NCBI RefSeq assembly: GCF_019355935.1
Contig: NZ_CP079925.1
Span: forward strand, 1,240,001-1,304,000
Direction: 5' to 3'
DNA from: Comamonas sp. Y33R10-2
GTDB lineage: Bacteria; Pseudomonadota; Gammaproteobacteria; Burkholderiales; Burkholderiaceae_C
DNA: 64,000 nucleotides
This document shows, piece by piece, positions 9,290-17,440 of the stretch; the stretch's first letter is position 1; every line of letters starts with the position of its first letter. Position numbers and translations under genes: made by a program. The notes below the pieces were generated by a model. It worked only from the letters and a program-made list of their open reading frames with translations. It did not search any database and was not told the DNA's origin.

Positions 9290-9910
9290 ATGCAAAAACC
9301 TCTCAGTGTGGAATCTCTAGAAAAACTGGGGCGCGTACGCCTGTCCCAGTCGTTTTTCATGCGCGACTTCCTCTACAGTGAAATTGCCAACCACTACGGC
9401 CTGCGCAACGCGCCAGCCAACCCGGATTTGGCCATTGAAGCAGGCACGCGCCTGTGCGAAGAGCTGCTGGAGCCCCTGCAGGCCACCTTTGGACGCATTG
9501 TCATCCGCTCGGCCTACCGCTCACGCGAAGTCAATGACCTGGGCAACGCCAAAGACCACAACTGCGCCAGCAGCGACAGCAACCGTGCTGCCCATATCTG
9601 GGATGAGCGCGATGCCAACGGCCACATGGGGGCCATGGCCTGCATCGTTGTGCCGTGGCTGCTAGACCACCGCAAGCCCGAGGACTGGCCTGCCATGGCG
9701 TACTGGATTCATAACCACTTGCCTTACAGCTCGCTCACATTTTTCTCAAAACTCGGTGCGTTCAACATCGGCTGGCATGAAAATCCCCAGCGCAGCATTC
9801 ACAGCTACGCCGCACCAAAAGGCAAACTCCTGCCCGCCGGGCTTCCTCCTGATCCAGCGCTGGCAGCACACTACGCAGGCTTTCCCACCTTGTTAGCGCC
9901 CTCGCGCTAA
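9290..9910 (+). CDS. Small peptidase M15-like protein in the restriction operon
   Basis: 206 residues with an ATG at 9290 after GAAAGAG. It contains IVIRSAYRSREVN, which resembles the SGYRS/RSAYRS block of M15 (D-Ala-D-Ala carboxypeptidase-like) peptidases. It is followed about 30 residues later by AAHIWDERDANGHMGAMA, which could supply zinc-binding His and Asp residues. No signal peptide or membrane segment is visible, so a cytoplasmic role is more likely than a cell-wall role. I recall proteins of this type next to type I restriction genes, with no established function. It lies 44 bp after the GmrSD-like gene and 94 bp before hsdM. Catalytic activity is uncertain because the full zinc triad cannot be assigned by eye. 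Confidence 0.5.
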   Translation: MQKPLSVESLEKLGRVRLSQSFFMRDFLYSEIANHYGLRNAPANPDLAIEAGTRLCEELLEPLQATFGRIVIRSAYRSREVNDLGNAKDHNCASSDSNRAAHIWDERDANGHMGAMACIVVPWLLDHRKPEDWPAMAYWIHNHLPYSSLTFFSKLGAFNIGWHENPQRSIHSYAAPKGKLLPAGLPPDPALAAHYAGFPTLLAPSR

Positions 9911-10004
9911 AAATAATAGCTACCTGTGCCTTTGAAATATAGGTTTCATGCTCAATAGATAATCAAACCTAATAACTATCAGCACAAGCAGCTATAAAAA
10001 AGAT
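9911..10004 (+). repeat. Imperfect inverted repeat between the M15-like gene and hsdM
   Basis: ATAGCTACCTGTGC (about 9918-9931) faces GCACAAGCAGCTAT (about 9982-9995) as an imperfect stem with an AT-rich centre. The AGCT-containing arms resemble those at 976-1082, which suggests a dispersed intergenic repeat family. It separates two co-directional genes and could attenuate or terminate transcription ahead of hsdM. Confidence 0.4.
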
Positions 10005-11462
10005 ATGACCACCTCTGATATCGTCCAGAAACTCTGGAACCTTTGCGACGTCCTGCGTGACGACGGCATCAACTACAGCGACTACGTCACCGAACTCGTG
10101 CTGCTGCTCTTCATCAAGATGGAGCATGAAAACCTCGAATCCGGCGTCATCAAACAACCGCTGCTGCCCGACTACGCCCGCTGGAATCAGCTGCGCGGCC
10201 TCTCGGGCATCGACCTGCTCAACACCTACCGCCGCACGCTGCAGCAGCTGTCTGAATCCGCCAACCCCCGCATTGCCGCCATCTACGCCAATGCCCAGAC
10301 CAGCCTGAGCGAGCCGCGCCATCTGGAGCAGCTCATCAACGACCTTGACCGCATTGACTGGTTTGACATCGACAAAGACGGTCTGGGCGACCTGTACGAA
10401 GGCCTGCTGGAGAAAAACGCCAGCGAAACCAAAAGCGGCGCAGGTCAGTACTTCACCCGGCGCCCGCTGATTGACGCCATGATTGCCGTCATGCGCCCGC
10501 AAGTGGGTGAGACCATTCAAGACCCCGCCGCAGGCACGGCCGGCTTTTTGATTGCCGCCGACCGTGCCATTCGCGCCCAAACCGACGATTTACTGGATCT
10601 CACCGAAGCTCAGCGCGCCTACCAAATTCGCAAAGCCTATGTCGGTATGGAACTGGTACCCAACACCCGGCGGCTGGCGCTGATGAACTGCCTGCTGCAT
10701 GGGATTGAGGGAGACCAAGAAGGCGCCATTCATCTGGGCAACACCCTGGGCACCGCCGGTCAGCGCCTGCCCAAAAGCGACATCATCCTCAGCAACCCGC
10801 CCTTTGGCACGGCCAAGGGCGGCGGTGGCCCCACGCGTGATGACCTGACCTACGCCACCAGCAACAAGCAGCTGGCCTTTGTGCAGCACATCGTCAAGCA
10901 CCTCAAAGACGGTGGCCGCGCCGCCGTGGTCTTGCCCGACAACGTGCTGTTTGAAGCCGGCGTAGGCGCAGACATTCGCCGCGCCCTGATGGACAAATGC
11001 CGGCTGCACACGGTACTCAGACTGCCCACCGGCATCTTCTACGCACAGGGCGTCAAAACCAATGTGCTTTTCTTTGAGAAGGTGGGCGAAGCCGCCACCG
11101 GCAGCACCAAAGACGTGTGGGTGTACGACATGCGTGCCAATGCCCCCAAGTTTGGCAAGCGCACCCCGCTGACCGACGTGCACTTTGCCGAATTCATCGC
11201 AGCCTACGGCGAAGACGAAAACGGCAAGAGCGAGCGCACCGATGGCGGCGAACAAAGCCGCTGGCGCTGCTTTAGTCGGGAGTGGATCAAGAGCGAAAAG
11301 CAAGACAGCCTGGACATTGCTTGGCTCAAGGACGACAGCGTGGAAGATGCCGCCGACTTGCCCGAACCCGCCGTGCTGGCGCGGGAGGTAACGGATGAGC
11401 TGAATGCGGCGCTGGAGGAGTTGGAGGGGATATTGGCGGAGTTGGGGGAGGTTGCGGAATGA
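10005..11462 (+). CDS. hsdM: Type I restriction-modification N6-adenine methyltransferase
   Basis: 485 residues, normal for HsdM. The N-terminal HsdM helical domain (LWNLCDVLRDDGINYSDYV) precedes the methyltransferase core. SAM-binding motif I is DPAAGTAGFL near residue 173 and the catalytic motif IV is NPPFG near residue 264; GQYFTRRPLI just upstream of motif I is also characteristic. It transfers methyl groups to adenine in the target chosen by HsdS and forms the M2S modification core to which HsdR adds. The stop overlaps the hsdS start (ATGA, 11459-11462), which indicates translational coupling. The frame is intact, so modification should be functional even if restriction is impaired. Confidence 0.96.
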   Translation: MTTSDIVQKLWNLCDVLRDDGINYSDYVTELVLLLFIKMEHENLESGVIKQPLLPDYARWNQLRGLSGIDLLNTYRRTLQQLSESANPRIAAIYANAQTSLSEPRHLEQLINDLDRIDWFDIDKDGLGDLYEGLLEKNASETKSGAGQYFTRRPLIDAMIAVMRPQVGETIQDPAAGTAGFLIAADRAIRAQTDDLLDLTEAQRAYQIRKAYVGMELVPNTRRLALMNCLLHGIEGDQEGAIHLGNTLGTAGQRLPKSDIILSNPPFGTAKGGGGPTRDDLTYATSNKQLAFVQHIVKHLKDGGRAAVVLPDNVLFEAGVGADIRRALMDKCRLHTVLRLPTGIFYAQGVKTNVLFFEKVGEAATGSTKDVWVYDMRANAPKFGKRTPLTDVHFAEFIAAYGEDENGKSERTDGGEQSRWRCFSREWIKSEKQDSLDIAWLKDDSVEDAADLPEPAVLAREVTDELNAALEELEGILAELGEVAE

Positions 11463-12787
11463 GTGCGCTGCCAACAGGTTGGTCGAAAACGCCAATCGAT
11501 GCAATTGCGGAATTCAATCCCAAAACGATTGCGGATGACTCATTGCAATGTGCTTTCTCGCCAATGCAACATCTGGGAATTCGTTTTCGAGCAAGCATGG
11601 GATATGAAGATCGAAAATGGGGTGATATTAAAAAGGCCTATGTTCATTTTCAGTCGCGTGACGTGATTGTTGCGAAAGTCACCCCTTGCTTTGAGAACGG
11701 AAAAGCAGGTGTTGTCCCTGAGATCCCCAATGGGATTGGCGCAGGTAGTTCCGAGTTTTGTGTTTTTCGGCCAGCCCAAGGCATTGACGAACGTTATTTG
11801 CTGGCTTGGCTGAGTACAGAAGATTTTCGACGCAGAGCGACCGTAGTAATGACGGGCTCCGTGGGTTTGAAGCGCGTGCCCAAAGATGTGTTTCTTTCGG
11901 AAGAACTACCGCTGGCACCTGAAAGTGAACAACGCCGCATCGCCGACAAACTCGACACCGTTCTGACCCGTGTCGATACCCTGAATGACCGCCTCGCCCG
12001 CATTATCCCCTTGCTCAAACGCTTCCGCCAATCCGTCTTGGCCGCAGCCACTTCTGGGCGATTGACGGAGGATTGGCGAATCAGTCATTCATCTGCGAAA
12101 TGGTCAAGCGCAGAGATTCAGAACGTTGCTCATGTTGGGACGGGATCTACGCCGCTGCGCTCAAACCCAGATTTCTTTGCTACCTCAGGGACACCTTGGG
12201 TCACAAGCTCTGCCACAAGCGAGGAGTTTGTAAAACAAGCAGAGGAGCATGTGACTTCAGCTGCAATTGCTGCGCATCGTTTGAAAATTTATCCAGTCGG
12301 TACGCTGCTGGTTGCAATGTATGGCGAAGGTAAAACGCGCGGACAAGTTACTGAGCTGAAAATTTCTGCGGCGATAAATCAAGCATGTGCCGCTGTGATT
12401 GTTGATGAAACGAAAATTAGCAAGCAATTCGTTAAGTTATCACTGCAAGCAAATTATCTTGAAATGCGAACTTTGGCAGAAGGTGGGAATCAGCCGAATT
12501 TGAATTTGAGTAAAATAAAAAGCTTTGCAATATCAGTGCCTTCACAAGAAGAACAAACCGAAATCGTCCGCCGCGTAGAAATCCTGTTCGCCTATGCCGA
12601 CCGCCTGGAAGCCCGCCTGCAAACTGCCCGCACCGCCGCCGACCGCCTGACGCCCGCGCTGCTGGCCAAGGCCTTTTGCGGCGAGTTGGTTCCGCAAGAC
12701 CCGAATGACGAACCGGCCACCGAGCTGCTGTGTCATCTGCGCGAGGCGCGTGCGGACAAATCAAGAGGTGAAGGCAGGAGACGTTAA
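11459..12787 (+). CDS. hsdS: Type I restriction specificity subunit
   Basis: 442 residues with the usual two-fold plan: target-recognition domain 1 (about 1-155), a central conserved coiled coil (SEQRRIADKLDTVLTRVD), target-recognition domain 2 (about 205-355), and a distal coiled coil (EEQTEIVRRVEILFAYADRL). A C-terminal tail is rich in Arg and Glu. It determines the bipartite DNA sequence recognised by the complex. The two recognition domains use visibly more AT-rich codons than the conserved helices, as expected of exchangeable modules. Translationally coupled to hsdM. The target sequence cannot be deduced. Confidence 0.95.
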   Translation: MSALPTGWSKTPIDAIAEFNPKTIADDSLQCAFSPMQHLGIRFRASMGYEDRKWGDIKKAYVHFQSRDVIVAKVTPCFENGKAGVVPEIPNGIGAGSSEFCVFRPAQGIDERYLLAWLSTEDFRRRATVVMTGSVGLKRVPKDVFLSEELPLAPESEQRRIADKLDTVLTRVDTLNDRLARIIPLLKRFRQSVLAAATSGRLTEDWRISHSSAKWSSAEIQNVAHVGTGSTPLRSNPDFFATSGTPWVTSSATSEEFVKQAEEHVTSAAIAAHRLKIYPVGTLLVAMYGEGKTRGQVTELKISAAINQACAAVIVDETKISKQFVKLSLQANYLEMRTLAEGGNQPNLNLSKIKSFAISVPSQEEQTEIVRRVEILFAYADRLEARLQTARTAADRLTPALLAKAFCGELVPQDPNDEPATELLCHLREARADKSRGEGRRR

Positions 12788-12947
12788 TGACTTTGCTCAA
12801 GCTTAAGTGTGAATCAATCATAAACTCGTAGCTATTACACTAGGACAAAAAAATAAGAGATATAGTATTAGTAGGGATATCCATTAAATAATATAAGAAA
12901 TATTTAATCTATCAAATTTTTAAAGATAAAATATTTAAGGAGGTAAA
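12788..12947 (+). promoter_or_regulatory. AT-rich leader of the GTPase cassette
   Basis: About 160 bp of abruptly AT-rich DNA after hsdS, with no ORF. It ends in a strong ribosome-binding site, AAGGAGGT, just before the ATG at 12948. It probably carries the cassette's own promoter; several TATAAT-like stretches occur (for example GATATAGTATTAG near 12858) and I cannot choose one. Confidence 0.45.
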
Positions 12948-13991
12948 ATGGAAGCTGTTATTCAAAAAGAGGTTGATGAAATAAAACGTAAGATAGAAGA
13001 AGAGAGTAACGTAAAGGTTTCGGTTGCTTTATTTGGTCAGCCAGGTGCAGGAAAATCATCTCTAATTAATGCAATCGCAGGGAAAAAGCTTGCCGAGACA
13101 GGAGTGGAGACTGACAAAACCATTAAAGAGCATGTTTTTTCCATAAACGGGCTAAATTTTGTGGATTTACCAGGCTATGGGACGGAAAAATTCCCAAAGC
13201 AAGGGTATTTTGATAAATTTGATCTTTTGGAAAAAGATATTTTTTTGTGTGTGACGAGTGGTAAATTGCATGCAGATGATATTGATCTTTTTAAAGAGCT
13301 CCATAAGAATAAAAAAACTTGCATTTTTGTTTTCAACAAATCAGATGATCTTTGGGAAGACGGTTATTCAGAAGAAGAATTAAAAAAACGTAAAAAAGAT
13401 GATATTTCAAAAAATATAGGATTAGAAGTAGATGTAATTTTTACAAGTTGCAGGAATAAAACAGGGCTGAATGAACTGCAAGACAAGATTGCATCTTGCT
13501 TGGGTGCTGCAAAAAAAGATCGATGGCATAAAAGTGCTGCTGCATACTCAGAGGATTTTTTAAATAAGAAATTTACTGTATGTAAGAAAAATGTTGTGAT
13601 TGCAGCAGGGCTTTCTGCAGCAAATGCATTGAACCCCATTCCAGGGACAGATATTGCTTTGGATATTTCAATTCTTGTGAAACTATTTAAAGAAATACGT
13701 GAGTCTTATGGCATTGATGGATTGAAGCAGGATGATATTTTAGACAAAGCAAAGAATGTTGCTCCAGCTGTTAATCGTGTAATTAGCTATGCTGCAAAAG
13801 AAGGTGTTGTTTTATTAATTAAAAATTATGCAGGACGACAACTGGCAAAGCAAATGACAAAATATATACCTTTTGTAGGTCAAGCCATTGCCGCATCACT
13901 TGGATTTGCAATTACCAACTATGCTGGCAGATCTTACCTTGATGACTGTCATTCGGTCGCAAAAGAATACTTTGCCAAAAATTTAAAATAA
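12948..13991 (+). CDS. GTPase with C-terminal DUF697/IRG-like hydrophobic region
   Basis: 347 residues with a strong AAGGAGGT ribosome-binding site. All GTPase motifs are present: G1 GQPGAGKSS (30-38), a Thr switch region near TDKT (55-58), G3 DLPGYG (73-78), G4 NKSD (130-133) and a G5-like TSCRN (166-170). The C-terminal half is helical. ALNPIPGTDIALDISILVKLF (227-247) resembles the PIPG-D motif of DUF697 and the membrane-associating region of IRG/dynamin-like proteins, and a second hydrophobic stretch lies at 305-325. The protein may associate with membranes in a nucleotide-dependent way. It is much more AT-rich than the flanking genes and overlaps functionally with the next gene, two bases downstream. 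Its position behind a restriction locus suggests a defence role, which is inference only. Confidence 0.7.
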   Translation: MEAVIQKEVDEIKRKIEEESNVKVSVALFGQPGAGKSSLINAIAGKKLAETGVETDKTIKEHVFSINGLNFVDLPGYGTEKFPKQGYFDKFDLLEKDIFLCVTSGKLHADDIDLFKELHKNKKTCIFVFNKSDDLWEDGYSEEELKKRKKDDISKNIGLEVDVIFTSCRNKTGLNELQDKIASCLGAAKKDRWHKSAAAYSEDFLNKKFTVCKKNVVIAAGLSAANALNPIPGTDIALDISILVKLFKEIRESYGIDGLKQDDILDKAKNVAPAVNRVISYAAKEGVVLLIKNYAGRQLAKQMTKYIPFVGQAIAASLGFAITNYAGRSYLDDCHSVAKEYFAKNLK

Positions 13992-13993
13992 CG

Positions 13994-14566
13994 GTGAACT
14001 ATAACAAAACAGATTGCTTGCCAAGTTTTTTAATTGATTCTTGGCAAGCGTTTGACACTGTGACTCTTCCGGTTGTTGCCTTTTGGGGGCAACCAGGAAG
14101 TGGTAAAAGTTCGACGCTAAAAAAAATTCTTGGTTCTGGTGCCAGTCTTTATCCCAAAGTTGGCTTAGAGACTGATGCCACAGATTGGCTAAGGGATTCA
14201 CCACTATTTTTTCATACATCTTTCATATCATTTATGGATACGCCTGGCTATGGGACCAAAAAATACTCAGTAAGTGATTTTATTGATTTATTTCCTTTTT
14301 CAAAATTAGCATTAAATATTTTTTTTGTGTCTGGAAAAATATATTCTGATGATGTTAAGTTTTTTAAAAAATTAATCGAATCCAGGAAAAGAATTTGTTT
14401 GGTTAGAAGTTTTTCAGATTCTTTAGAGAAAGAGTCTATTAATTTAATTGTTAATGATTTAAGGAAGTCTTTTGACTTCCAAGGAAAAATAATTTTCTTA
14501 TCTAATAAAAATAACATCGGATATATAAAATTGAAGGAGTGGATCAGAAATGAATTAAATTTTTGA
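13994..14566 (+). CDS. Second, degenerate GTPase paired with the upstream one
   Basis: 190 residues from a GTG two bases after the preceding stop, so probably translationally coupled. It is a diverged paralogue of the upstream protein's GTPase domain: G1 GQPGSGKSS (32-40), G3 DTPGYG (82-87), and a matching SGKIYSDDVKFFKKL block (SGKLHADDIDLFKEL in the partner). The G4 position reads VRSFSDS instead of VFNKSDD, so the Asn-Lys that reads the guanine base is lost while the Asp stays. There is no C-terminal hydrophobic domain. It may be a regulatory or pseudo-GTPase subunit that dimerises with its partner. The DNA is strongly AT-rich. Its function is unknown. Confidence 0.65.
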   Translation: MNYNKTDCLPSFLIDSWQAFDTVTLPVVAFWGQPGSGKSSTLKKILGSGASLYPKVGLETDATDWLRDSPLFFHTSFISFMDTPGYGTKKYSVSDFIDLFPFSKLALNIFFVSGKIYSDDVKFFKKLIESRKRICLVRSFSDSLEKESINLIVNDLRKSFDFQGKIIFLSNKNNIGYIKLKEWIRNELNF

Positions 14567-14667
14567 TAACAATTTTCAGGTTTTTGCTTGAAAATTTCTG
14601 TAGATTTTTAAAGCCTATTTAGTATCAAAATATATTAAAAATTTCTAATTGAAACGAATGCAAAGAG

Positions 14668-15342
14668 ATGAAGATATTGAATTTAAAAATGTATGGGCTA
14701 ATAATTTGGAGTATGGCAGCGTCGCAAGCCAACGCCTATGAGACGTATCTGCAAACCAAGTTTGGTACTTTGTCTGTGGATGAGAACCGACTGCTGCATT
14801 TCAACGGCAAGCCCGTCACTCCGGGGGTGATGGGGAATAGCAGTCTGTCTATCGGAAACGCCTACGATGTCGGCGGCAAGGTTCTGGTGCTCACCACCAA
14901 TGTCGGTGGCACAGGTTGCCCCGAGCTGTTTAATGTCATTACGCTTGACGCAGGCAAGGCGGTTTCATCGCCCACATTTGGTACCTGTGATGAGCCTCAC
15001 AAGATCCAGCTGTTGAATAAGTCGCTGGTGATTGAGATGGAAGGCCGGCAAGGTCAGCACAAATATGTGTTTGCCGATAGCGTGCTGACAGACAACGGCA
15101 AGGTCGTGGCGGATGTGTATTCCAGCAAACCATTCTCAGTGACAGCTGTGATCAACGACCCGGACGGATATACCAATCTGCGCAGGTCCCCTGACGGCAA
15201 GAGTGCGATTATTGGGCGCGTTGATAAAGAAAATATATTTAGCACCCATCCCCAGGCAGGCGACTGGTGGCAGGTGCGGGTGAACGCCAATACGCAGGGC
15301 TATATGCACAAAAGCCGTATTTTGATGGTTCGCGATTTTTGA
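14668..15342 (+). CDS. Secreted SH3-domain protein
   Basis: 224 residues with an N-terminal signal peptide (KMYGLIIWSMAASQANA, cleavage expected after ANA), so the mature protein is probably periplasmic. The C-terminal third is an SH3b-like domain: DPDGYTNLRRSP, then GDWWQVRV and GYMHKSRI, the usual pattern of bacterial SH3 domains that bind cell wall or partner proteins. The middle region (about 30-140) is unassigned and has two Cys residues (GTGCPEL, FGTCDEP) that could form a disulfide. GC content returns to the level of the host chromosome, so it does not belong to the AT-rich GTPase cassette. No catalytic motif was recognised. Confidence 0.6.
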   Translation: MKILNLKMYGLIIWSMAASQANAYETYLQTKFGTLSVDENRLLHFNGKPVTPGVMGNSSLSIGNAYDVGGKVLVLTTNVGGTGCPELFNVITLDAGKAVSSPTFGTCDEPHKIQLLNKSLVIEMEGRQGQHKYVFADSVLTDNGKVVADVYSSKPFSVTAVINDPDGYTNLRRSPDGKSAIIGRVDKENIFSTHPQAGDWWQVRVNANTQGYMHKSRILMVRDF

Positions 15343-15587
15343 TATTCCGGCTGACAAGTGGCGTTAGCTTCAGTGCTGCATGTGCAGGCGGACGCAGTCG
15401 TGGCTGACGCTGCTTTGAGTGACTAATACCCCCTTTGCTGGTTCGGGTCGGCTCGGAAATTTTTCAGGGCCTGGTCGCTCCAAGATGCGGCGAGCACGTC
15501 TCGACTGTGCCGTAAATCTGCGGTTTCTACTAGGGCGGATTTAAACCTGAGTTGCAACACCCTTGGACTTAATGGATAAGGGTGGAG
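15343..15587. other. Intergenic stretch before the IS3 element
   Basis: About 245 bp with no credible ORF, tRNA or clear repeat. It separates the SH3 protein from the left terminus of the intact IS3-family element. Confidence 0.5.
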
Positions 15588-15650
15588 TGAATCGACCAGT
15601 TTTTTGTAGATAGTTCACAGCCTCCTATTTCCGTTCAAATAGGAGTCCAT

Positions 15651-15929
15651 ATGAACGCACAACGCTACCCAGAAGAATTCAGGATTGAGGCCGTCAAGCA
15701 AATCTTGGAACACGGCCACAGCGCAGCCGACGTCTCACGCCGTTTAGGCGTGAGCACGCATAGTCTGTATAAGTGGATTCGACTGCAGCAAATCCCCGCA
15801 GCTCAGCGGCAGGAGCAAGTCAGTCAAAGCGAAGAATTACGCCGTATCAAATCAGAACTCAAAAGGGTCACCGAGGAGCGTGACATCCTAAAAAAAGCGG
15901 CGGCGTACTTCGCTCGCCAGTGCGACTGA
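15651..15929 (+). CDS. IS3-family transposase OrfA
   Basis: 92 residues. An N-terminal helix-turn-helix (EEFRIEAVKQILEHGHSAADVSRRLGVS) is followed by a leucine-zipper-like coiled coil (SEELRRIKSELKRVTEERDI), the normal OrfA plan. It binds the IS ends. Near its 3' end a run of seven A followed by G (15890-15897) is a likely -1 slippery site. Frameshifting there would fuse OrfA to OrfB and give the active OrfAB transposase. The start ATG has AGGAG upstream. Confidence 0.93.
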   Translation: MNAQRYPEEFRIEAVKQILEHGHSAADVSRRLGVSTHSLYKWIRLQQIPAAQRQEQVSQSEELRRIKSELKRVTEERDILKKAAAYFARQCD

Positions 15930-16801
15930 AGTACGCCTTCATTGCCAAGCACCAGTTGATTTACAGCGTTGTGCGCATGTGCCGGGTGCTGCAATTGCAC
16001 CCCAGTGGTTACTACGCTTGGAGGGTTCGGCCGCTCAGTCAACGTGCGGCCGATGACCAGCGTCTATTGGGCCTTCTAAAGCAGGCATGGCTAGAAAGCG
16101 GTGGCGTATATGGCTATCGCAAGTTGACATTGGACATGCGTGACTTAGGCGAGACCTGCAGCAGGCACCGGGTAGCAAGACAGCTGCGCTGTGAGGGGTT
16201 AAAGGCTCAGCGAGGCTACGGACGACGCCCTCGTGTGCGAGGAGGTGCTCCAGCAGTCGTGGCTCCCAACTTACTATCGCAGCAGTTCACCGTGCATGCT
16301 CCGAACAAAGTCTGGGTGACTGATATAACCTATATCAGCACTCATGAGGGGTGGCTGTACCTGGCAACGGTAATTGACCTGTTCTCACGCCAAGTTGTTG
16401 GCTGGGCAACAGGTAGCCGCATTGATACCCAGCTGCCCTTGGATGCATTGCATATGGCGCTCTGGCGTAGAAGACCATGCAATACCGTGACCGTGCACTC
16501 TGACCAAGGCTGCCAATTTACAAGCCATGAATGGCAGCGCTTCCTTGCTAGCCACAACCTGCAATCGAGTATGAGCAGGCGAGGAAACTGTCACGACAAC
16601 GCAGTTGCTGAAAGCTTCTTTCAGTTGCTTAAGCGGGAGCGCATCCGCAGAAAAACCTATCCTACGAGGCAAGAGGCGCACAGCGATGTCTTCAGCTACA
16701 TCGAAATGTTCTACAACCCCATTCGCAGACATTCATCTGCTGATGGTCTGTCTCCAATAGAGTTTGAGAGACGTAATTCCGTGAGGCTGGCAGCTATCTA
16801 A
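15920..16801 (+). CDS. IS3-family transposase OrfB (DDE catalytic part)
   Basis: 293 residues in the -1 frame relative to OrfA, overlapping it by ten bases. It contains the HTH_21-like region (SGGVYGYRKLTLDM) and an rve integrase core with catalytic residues Asp135 (VWVTDITYI), Asp195 (VHSDQGCQF) and Glu231 (NAVAESFF). The 35-residue gap between the last two is diagnostic of IS3 transposases. The C-terminus, FYNPIRRHSSADGLSPIEFE, is also typical. Expected product is the OrfAB fusion made by frameshifting at the A7G tract. The gene is complete. Confidence 0.95.
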   Translation: MRLKYAFIAKHQLIYSVVRMCRVLQLHPSGYYAWRVRPLSQRAADDQRLLGLLKQAWLESGGVYGYRKLTLDMRDLGETCSRHRVARQLRCEGLKAQRGYGRRPRVRGGAPAVVAPNLLSQQFTVHAPNKVWVTDITYISTHEGWLYLATVIDLFSRQVVGWATGSRIDTQLPLDALHMALWRRRPCNTVTVHSDQGCQFTSHEWQRFLASHNLQSSMSRRGNCHDNAVAESFFQLLKRERIRRKTYPTRQEAHSDVFSYIEMFYNPIRRHSSADGLSPIEFERRNSVRLAAI

Positions 16802-16963
16802 GAAAAGCTGGTCGATTCAAGTAGAAGTGGCTCCGGTTTTTTGAACAAGTAGCTAAGCGAGGATCTATGTTTTTTGGCAAGTCAATTTAGCATTCAATCT
16901 GGTGAGATCAGATGACAACGGCGCTGTTGCACAAATTCAGTTTGAGGCGAGTTACCTCAAACC

Positions 16964-17347
16964 CTAGCCGTGGCTATCCACTGCTACCGTCTGAGGGCGT
17001 CCCAGTTCAGTGAATAGATTTAATATGACTGCCCGATTATGCATTTCATTGACTTGACGCTCAAAGGTACGGGACATCACGCGCTCACCCAATCGCTTGA
17101 TGCAGTTCATCTTGGTTTCCTCCAAACTTCGCCGGTGGTAGGCACTCCAGCGTTTCCAAATATTTCGCCCTAACCGTCTGCATCCGGCAATCGCCGCATT
17201 CCGATACGCAAAGGCACTGCCTTTGCGTATTAGGACATTTATACGAGGCGGAATAATTGGGATAGCTCTCCGGCGCATCAAAGTTTCATAGGCCGGCTGT
17301 GTGTCATAAGCACATCGCCCGTTAGGCTCTCTAGGGAACCTCTGCAT
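16964..17347 (-). pseudogene. 3' part of the interrupted IS5-type transposase
   Basis: On the - strand this reads CAYDTQPAYETL, then AIPIIPPRINVLIRKG, NAAIAGCRRLGRNIWKRWS and HRRSLEETKMNCIKRLGERV. This is the C-terminal half of an IS903/ISL2-like DDE transposase; the HRRSLEETKMNCIKRLGE block holds the catalytic Glu. The N-terminal half lies at 18509-19073, on the far side of the inserted IS5 element. The gene is inactive. Confidence 0.85.
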
Positions 17348-17406
17348 AACGCCAATCTAGGTGGTGTAGTGCCTGAGCGAGAATGATTTTCGGCCTACCT
17401 ATCCCC

Positions 17407-17435
17407 AAAGATGCCCGCGTTTCGCGGGCATCTTT
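17407..17435. terminator. Strong hairpin at the 3' end of the inner IS5
   Basis: A 13-bp perfect stem, AAAGATGCCCGCG/CGCGGGCATCTTT, with a TTT loop, just downstream of the IS5 transposase stop and inside the element. It is probably a bidirectional terminator that insulates the transposase from read-through. Confidence 0.7.
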
Positions 17436-17440
17436 CCTTT

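Larger units (their letters stand above)
15588..16819 (+). mobile_element. Intact IS3-family insertion sequence
   Basis: A 1232-bp element with 26-bp terminal inverted repeats, 15588-15613 and 16794-16819 (23 of 26 positions match; outer bases TGAATCGACCAG). It carries overlapping orfA and orfB; the orfB stop lies inside the right repeat. No target duplication was found: the left flank reads GAG and the right AGT. On the right it abuts the end of an older IS, so it may have inserted next to or into that element's terminus. Both ORFs are complete, so it may be active. Confidence 0.9.
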
